This document shows, piece after piece, positions 13,597-17,691 of a stretch of 17,691 nt of DNA. Each line of letters starts with the position of its first letter. The stretch's first letter is position 1. A model generated the notes under the pieces. The model was given only the letters and a program-made list of their open reading frames with translations. It was not told the origin of the DNA and did no database searches. The position numbers and the translations under genes were made by a program. Where the stretch lies: positions 1-17,691 of the forward strand of contig JAKAGH010000024.1 in NCBI GenBank assembly GCA_021817645.1. Reading direction: 5' to 3'. Source of the stretch: Deltaproteobacteria bacterium (GTDB lineage Bacteria; Desulfobacterota; Desulfobaccia; Desulfobaccales; 0-14-0-80-60-11).

Positions 13597-14655
13597 ATGG
13601 CCAGCAGTCTGCGCATTGCCACCTTCAATTGTGAGAATCTTTTCAGTCGGCCCAAGATTTTTTATGAAAGCGCCCAGCGCTCGAATGAATTGCTGGGTTT
13701 CGTGGCGGAATTGCAGGCGGCACTGAAAGAAGAGACTTTCGACCAGGAAAAAATCAAAGCTTTAACCAACAAACTGAAAGGATTCGCGAAAATCAACGAC
13801 ATCCGGGGCAAGCATGATAAGGTGAACGGCGCCGGTGAATGGGTGGGGACGGTGGACCTGACCCCGAAAGTTATCAGCGACGCGGCCGTGAATAACACCG
13901 CCCGGGTTATCGCCGACGTCAATGCCGACGTCATCTGCTTGATAGAGGTGGAAAACCGGATTCTCCTGCAAAAATTTCACGACGAAATCCTCTACCCCCA
14001 GTTTCTGGAGAAGAATAACCTCCCGCCCTACCCTTACATTATGCTGATTGACGGCAACGATGAGCGGGGCATCGACGTCTCCATCATCTCCCGGCTTCCC
14101 CTCCTCTGGCTGCGCAGCCATATATTTGACCGCTCCATTTATGACGGGAAGGAGGTGGCCACCTTCTCCCGGGACTGCCTGGAGGTCCAGCTGCAGCTCC
14201 CTAATAATCAGACCCTCCATCTGCTGGTAAATCACCTCAAGTCCATGGGGTATTCGCCCAAGAACGATCCCCAGAGCAACCGCCGCCGGCTGCTCCAGGC
14301 CCAGCGGGTGGCGGAGCTGGTGGACGCCCACGACCTAGACCGGGAATTCGTGGTTGTGGCCGGAGACTTCAACTCGGACCCCGCCAGTCCTTCCGTGGCT
14401 CCCCTGGTCACCAAACCGGGTTTGTACAATGTCAACCTGGAACGGCCGGAGGACGACCGGGGCACTTATCAGACCGGCAAAAAACAGATAGATTATCTGC
14501 TGATCTCCGACGCCCTGAAAACCGGGTTGCAAGGCATGCACATCGAAAGGCGGGGCATCTTCACCAAGAAAAAGTGGCCCCATTATCCGGAAGTAACCAG
14601 CGAAGCGAACCAGGCCTCGGACCACGCCGCGGTGGTGGCCGAGTTTCAGTTCTAG
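13597..14655 (+). CDS. Endonuclease/exonuclease/phosphatase-fold hydrolase
   Basis: A 352-residue member of the EEP (DNase I-like) superfamily, metal-dependent hydrolases of phosphodiesters or phosphomonoesters. The ATG at 13597 has GGGAGG seven bases upstream. Catalytic motifs in order: ATFNCENLF (8-16, Asn11), CLIEVEN with Glu117, RGIDVSIISR with Asp160, LLVNHLKS with His213, AGDFNSDPAS with Asp257 and Asn259, KQIDYLLIS with Asp299, and the terminal SDHAAVVAEF with Asp342-His343. All are intact, so it is probably active. An insertion of about 70 residues sits between the first and second motifs. There is no signal peptide, hence a cytoplasmic enzyme. Its place after the pst operon would suit a role in releasing phosphate from organic esters, but this is only suggested by context. 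Confidence 0.85.
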   Translation: MASSLRIATFNCENLFSRPKIFYESAQRSNELLGFVAELQAALKEETFDQEKIKALTNKLKGFAKINDIRGKHDKVNGAGEWVGTVDLTPKVISDAAVNNTARVIADVNADVICLIEVENRILLQKFHDEILYPQFLEKNNLPPYPYIMLIDGNDERGIDVSIISRLPLLWLRSHIFDRSIYDGKEVATFSRDCLEVQLQLPNNQTLHLLVNHLKSMGYSPKNDPQSNRRRLLQAQRVAELVDAHDLDREFVVVAGDFNSDPASPSVAPLVTKPGLYNVNLERPEDDRGTYQTGKKQIDYLLISDALKTGLQGMHIERRGIFTKKKWPHYPEVTSEANQASDHAAVVAEFQF

Positions 14656-14675
14656 TGGAAATTCTTCGAGGTATA

Positions 14676-14701
14676 GGGCCAGGGAGAGCAATCCCCGGCC
14701 C
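14676..14701. terminator. Hairpin between convergent genes
   Basis: GGGCC-A-GGGA (14676-14685) pairs with TCCC-C-GGCCC (14692-14701) across a six-base loop, with one mismatch. It is located between the stop codons of two convergent genes and would suit both. There is no T-tract on either side. Confidence 0.4.
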
Positions 14702-14712
14702 CCTTCCCTCTA

Positions 14713-15591
14713 TCATTTCCCGCTCAGGTGCTCCATGACCCGGGCGATGGCGGAGATGTCTTCTTCGCCCCAGCCCTGGGCCACGCCCAGACGGTAGAGG
14801 TGGAGCACCACCTGCCCCATCGGCACCGGCGCACCGGTCTCGAAGGCGGTGTCCACCACGAACTTGGCGTCCTTGGACAGGTGTTTGAAGGGGAAGGCCG
14901 CAGGGTAGTTTTTGTCCCGCAGGTTTCCGGCCTTCACCTGGAACATGGGGGCATTCATGGCCCCGGAGGAGACCGTGTCCAGCATGGCCTCGAAATCCAG
15001 GCCCCCCAGCCTGCCGAAGTTGAGGCATTCCGCGAACCCGGCCATCATCACTCCCAGGAGCAGGTTGATGAACATCTTCATCATGGACCCCTGCCCCACC
15101 GGGCCGCAGTAAATCACTTTCTTCCCCATGGTCAGAAAGAGGGGTTCCAGGCCCGTGACCGCTTCTTCTTTACCCGCGGCCAGGATCACCAGGGCGGCGT
15201 CTGCCGCGGGTTTTTTGGTGCCGGAGACCGGCGCGTCGATAAAGGTCACCCCGGTTCGGGCCAGCCTCTCCGCCAGGTCCCGGGTAAAACTGGGGGACAC
15301 GGAACTCATGTTGATGAAGACTTTTTTCTCATTAAAACCCGCGACTGCGCCTTCCGGGCCCCAGAGGAGGTCGTTCATGGCTTCCGGCCCGGTGACCATG
15401 GTAATGATCACTTCCGTGGCCTGGGCCAGATGCCGGGGATTGGAGGCCACGCCGGCCCCCATTTCGGCCAGCGGCTCGGATTTGGCCGCAGTCCGATTAT
15501 AGACCATCAGAGGGTAGCCGGCCCGGAGGATATTGGCGGCCATGGCTCCGCCCATAATGCCCAAACCCAGAAAACCGATTTTTTGTTTCAT
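14713..15591 (-). CDS. NAD(P)-dependent beta-hydroxyacid dehydrogenase
   Basis: A 292-residue enzyme of the 3-hydroxyisobutyrate dehydrogenase family, which also includes tartronate semialdehyde reductase and the glyoxylate/succinic semialdehyde reductases. The N-terminal Rossmann motif is GFLGLGIMG (6-14). NRT after the second strand (32-34) favours NADP(H) over NAD(H). The substrate loop DAPVSGT (119-125) and catalytic Lys172 in GQGSMMKMFIN are present, as is SKDAK (239-243). GAGGGGTGAACC directly before the ATG gives a good ribosome binding site. Glyoxylate or succinic semialdehyde reductase is the likeliest job by resemblance to related anaerobe enzymes, but the exact substrate is not decided by the motifs. 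Confidence 0.88.
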   Translation of the reverse strand: MKQKIGFLGLGIMGGAMAANILRAGYPLMVYNRTAAKSEPLAEMGAGVASNPRHLAQATEVIITMVTGPEAMNDLLWGPEGAVAGFNEKKVFINMSSVSPSFTRDLAERLARTGVTFIDAPVSGTKKPAADAALVILAAGKEEAVTGLEPLFLTMGKKVIYCGPVGQGSMMKMFINLLLGVMMAGFAECLNFGRLGGLDFEAMLDTVSSGAMNAPMFQVKAGNLRDKNYPAAFPFKHLSKDAKFVVDTAFETGAPVPMGQVVLHLYRLGVAQGWGEEDISAIARVMEHLSGK

Positions 15592-15705
15592 GGTTCACCC
15601 CTCGATATTTGCTGCGAGACACTCAATATCTTAAGACCGCGATTTACCGCAGTCAAATTTTATCATGGGTTGGCCTAACCGGAGCCCGAACGGCGGAATG
15701 GTGCC

Positions 15706-15769
15706 GGGGGTGCAGCTTGCTGTGCCCTGTTTGCTGGCCCCGGCTAAAAGGCGCAGCAAGCTGTGCCCC
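15706..15769. repeat. Inverted repeat GGGGCACAGCTTGCTGCGCC type
   Basis: The arm at 15706-15726 (core TGCAGCTTGCTGTGCC) is nearly the reverse complement of ggcgcagcaagctgtgcccc at 15750-15769, with about 23 bases between. It has the form of a dispersed palindromic repeat and lies in the 468-base divergent spacer between the dehydrogenase gene and cstA. The rest of that spacer holds the cstA promoter and leader described separately. Confidence 0.55.
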
Positions 15770-15861
15770 TACGCCATACCAATTTCCCGCCTCCCTATTT
15801 ACATTCCTTCCGGGGATATGGTAGTTTTGAATCAAGGCCGGTTAAGCTTCCAAACAGTCTT

Positions 15862-15867
15862 TATAAT
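15862..15867 (+). promoter_or_regulatory. Candidate -10 element for cstA
   Basis: A perfect TATAAT stands in a short AT-rich stretch; the -35 position (about 15839-15845, GGTTAA-like) is weak. Transcription from here would begin near 15874 and leave an untranslated leader of about 185 bases before the cstA ATG. Confidence 0.35.
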
Positions 15868-15946
15868 TTTATGTCTTCCCCAGGTGACACCGGCCCCGGG
15901 AGCTCCCAGTATGTAAGTTTCCCGGTTTCTCCCCCATCAGGGTGCG

Positions 15947-16005
15947 TCAGGAACTTAAAGCTCTGGTGGGGCAACGCCTGAGGGTCAGACTCTCAGGTAA
16001 TTTTT
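15947..16005 (+). promoter_or_regulatory. Candidate attenuator in cstA leader
   Basis: CCTGAG (15977-15982) pairs with CTCAGG (15992-15997), extended by GT/AC inside, and is followed by TAATTTTT (15998-16005), the form of an intrinsic terminator. The upstream TCAGG (15947-15951) can instead pair with CCTGA (15977-15981), which would block the terminator. GGGGCAA (15968-15974) and ACTCTCAGGTAA (15989-16000) resemble conserved parts of glycine riboswitch aptamers, but a full aptamer could not be traced by eye. Confidence 0.35.
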
Positions 16006-16022
16006 CCGGAGATCGGCAGTAA

Positions 16023-16038
16023 GGCCGTTTTCACGGCC
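16023..16038 (+). other. Hairpin just before cstA ribosome binding site
   Basis: GGCCGT (16023-16028) and ACGGCC (16033-16038) form a perfect six-pair stem with a TTTC loop, ten bases before the GAGGAGGG ribosome binding site. There is no T-run, so an effect on translation or mRNA stability is more likely than termination. Confidence 0.4.
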
Positions 16039-16059
16039 ACACCAAAAGAGGAGGGCGTC

Positions 16060-17691
16060 ATGAACGCAGCTTTCATCATCCTGGGAGCTCTGGCGGTAGC
16101 CATTGGCGGCTACCGCTGGTACGCCGGTTATGTGGACCGCAACGTGGTCGAGGCCGACCCCAACCGGGTGACCCCGGCCAAGATGTACATGGATGGGGTG
16201 GATTTCATGCCCACCTCCAAAAACGTCCTCTTCGGTTACCAATTTAAGAGCATCGCCGGCGCCGGACCGGTGGTGGGCGCGATCATCGCCCTCCAGTGGG
16301 GTTGGCTCCCGGCCCTGTTGTGGCTCTTTCTGGGAGTCCTGTTCATCGGCTGGGTGCATGACTACATCTCCGGGATAGTGGCCATGCGCTCCGACGGCCT
16401 CTCCCTGGGAGGCCTGAGCTACAAGCTGATCTCCCCCCGGGCCCGCACCATTTTGCTCTCCTTCGTCTATTTTTATCTCCTGCTCCTGGCCGGGGCTTTC
16501 GGAGGCGTCATTGCCGGGGCCCTGATCAAGCTGACCTCCGGTCCCCTGGCCGTGTTGATCCTGGGCCTGTCCGGAGCCCTGGCGGGCCAGATGCTCTACC
16601 GCTGGCGGGTCAACATCCTGGTGATGACCGCCATCTGCGTGGCCCTGGCCCTGGTGGGCATCAAACTCGGGGAAATGTTTCCGGCGCCCGTATTACTCGG
16701 GTCCCTGGCCCAAAGCAAACTCACCTGGGGCCTCTTCGCGGTCATCTTCTGCTATATCAGTGCGGTCCTGCCCATCTGGCGCTTCGCCCTGCCCCTCAAT
16801 TACGTGGCCTTCTATATCGTCATGCTGGGGCTGATCGGGGGGATCATCGGCATCTTCGTGGGCCTGCCCCCGGTGGACGCGCCGGCCTTTACCCAGTTTA
16901 CCGTGGGCATCGGCCCCCTGTGGCCCATCCTCTTTGTCACCATCGCCTGCGGGGCCTGCTCCGGCTGGCATTCCATGGTGACCACCTCCGGCACCTGCCG
17001 CCAGTTGGAATCCGAATGTGACGCCAAACCGGTGCTGGCCGGCTCCATGTTCACCGAGATGGTCCTGGGGGTGGTGGCCTTGATGACCGCGGCTGCGGCC
17101 ATTCCCTTCACCCAGTACCAGGCGCTGATGAAGGCGGGCGGTCCCGGTGCGGTCTTCGCCACCGGGCTCTCCAACCTGCTCCACATCATCGGCCTGCCCC
17201 TCGCCTACGGCAAGACCATGGCCACGGTGATCATCATTATCCTGGCCATCACCGTCATGCAACTGGTGCTGCGTTTCATGAAAATCGCCACGGTGGAGCT
17301 GGTGGGTGACCAACTGCCGATAATGCGCAACGGCCCGATTGCCACCTTCGTGGCCGCGGTCCTCGTTCTACTGCTGATCCAAACCGGCTGGTGGCAGTAC
17401 CTGTGGATCCTCTTCGGCGGCGCCAACCAGCTGCTGGCGTCCCTGGCCCTGCTGGTGGCCTCCCTGTGGCTCCTGTCCCAGGGCAAGAAGGCCACCATCA
17501 CCCTGATCCCCATGTGGTTCATGTTTATCACCACCATTGCCGCGCTGCTCTATACCTCGTTTAGCCTGTTGAGCAAGGTGGCTTCCGGCCAGGTGAAAGG
17601 CGAGGCCTACATCGGCAACGGCCTTATGGGCATCGTCGCCCTCTTTCTGGTGGTGGCGGCCATCTTCCTGCTGGCCGACGGCGGCAAGGCC
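16060..17691 (+). CDS. cstA: CstA-family carbon starvation transporter (3' end outside window)
   Basis: The frame is open from the ATG at 16060 to the window edge, 544 codons without a stop. GAGGAGGG lies just upstream. The protein is a multi-helix membrane transporter of the CstA/BtsT family, which imports peptides or pyruvate under carbon limitation. Family motifs are clear: SIAGAGPVVGAIIALQWGW (64-82), HDYISGIVAMRSDGLSLG (100-117), CGACSGWHSMVTTSGTCRQL (297-316) and FGGANQLLA in the C-terminal half. The visible length suggests the short form of the family (about 550-600 residues), so little is missing. The specific substrate cannot be told. It has a long leader with candidate regulatory hairpins. 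Confidence 0.9.
   Translation, partial: MNAAFIILGALAVAIGGYRWYAGYVDRNVVEADPNRVTPAKMYMDGVDFMPTSKNVLFGYQFKSIAGAGPVVGAIIALQWGWLPALLWLFLGVLFIGWVHDYISGIVAMRSDGLSLGGLSYKLISPRARTILLSFVYFYLLLLAGAFGGVIAGALIKLTSGPLAVLILGLSGALAGQMLYRWRVNILVMTAICVALALVGIKLGEMFPAPVLLGSLAQSKLTWGLFAVIFCYISAVLPIWRFALPLNYVAFYIVMLGLIGGIIGIFVGLPPVDAPAFTQFTVGIGPLWPILFVTIACGACSGWHSMVTTSGTCRQLESECDAKPVLAGSMFTEMVLGVVALMTAAAAIPFTQYQALMKAGGPGAVFATGLSNLLHIIGLPLAYGKTMATVIIIILAITVMQLVLRFMKIATVELVGDQLPIMRNGPIATFVAAVLVLLLIQTGWWQYLWILFGGANQLLASLALLVASLWLLSQGKKATITLIPMWFMFITTIAALLYTSFSLLSKVASGQVKGEAYIGNGLMGIVALFLVVAAIFLLADGGKA

Noticed and set aside
14728..15678. A 316-codon plus-strand frame opposite the hydroxyacid dehydrogenase
   Set aside because: Its His/Gly-rich translation is typical of an antisense shadow; the minus strand encodes a complete dehydrogenase.
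15609..15981. Short plus-strand reading frames between the dehydrogenase and cstA
   Set aside because: They run across an inverted repeat and the leader, lack ribosome binding sites and show no recognisable protein sequence.

Overview
The window looks like a chromosomal piece of a GC-rich Gram-negative anaerobe, most likely a member of the Desulfobacterota (former Deltaproteobacteria). This is an inference from gene content: a single-cluster ferredoxin, QueH-type queuosine enzyme, stand-alone sucD, glmM-coaX pair, a lipoprotein PstS, and many short dispersed inverted repeats. Almost all genes are housekeeping or transport. No rRNA, tRNA, CRISPR array, transposase or integrase was seen.

Layout. 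1-1680: two paralogous exported proteins of a small OB-fold-like family flank a three-helix membrane protein with several helix histidines (DUF4405-like); the second paralog has a Met/Gly-rich linker. 1881-2315: an AT-richer two-helix membrane protein of unknown role. 2375-3815: sucD followed at once by queH. 3843-4413 (minus): a secreted TPR protein and a doubtful small ORF. 4443-4570: dispersed repeats. 4577-6731 (minus): glmM then coaX. 6966-7700: a second exported TPR protein. 7710-9083 (minus): cupin, ferredoxin and a methyltransferase-like protein. 9251-13395: a Pst phosphate uptake operon. 13597-14655: a cytoplasmic endonuclease/exonuclease/phosphatase-fold protein. 14713-15591 (minus): a beta-hydroxyacid dehydrogenase. 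16060-end: a CstA-family transporter, truncated by the window edge, with a long and possibly structured leader.

The most striking feature is the Pst operon (pstS-pstC-pstA-pstB1-pstB2, no phoU inside or directly after). The two tandem ATPase genes are degenerate in complementary motifs. PstB1 keeps the LSGGQ signature but has lost the Q-loop glutamine and the H-loop histidine and has an altered P-loop. PstB2 has perfect Walker A, Q-loop, Walker B and H-loop but its signature reads LTEEQ. Paired head to tail they would make exactly one consensus ATP site (PstB2 nucleotide-binding motifs plus PstB1 signature) and one degenerate site. That is the asymmetric arrangement known from heterodimeric ABC exporters, here in a phosphate importer family that is normally homodimeric.

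Other points of interest are a two-hairpin repeat family whose copies show compensatory base changes (31-70, 1091-1163, 8090-8157), mutually exclusive hairpins upstream of cstA, and a TGATG overlap coupling a methyltransferase-like gene to the ferredoxin gene.
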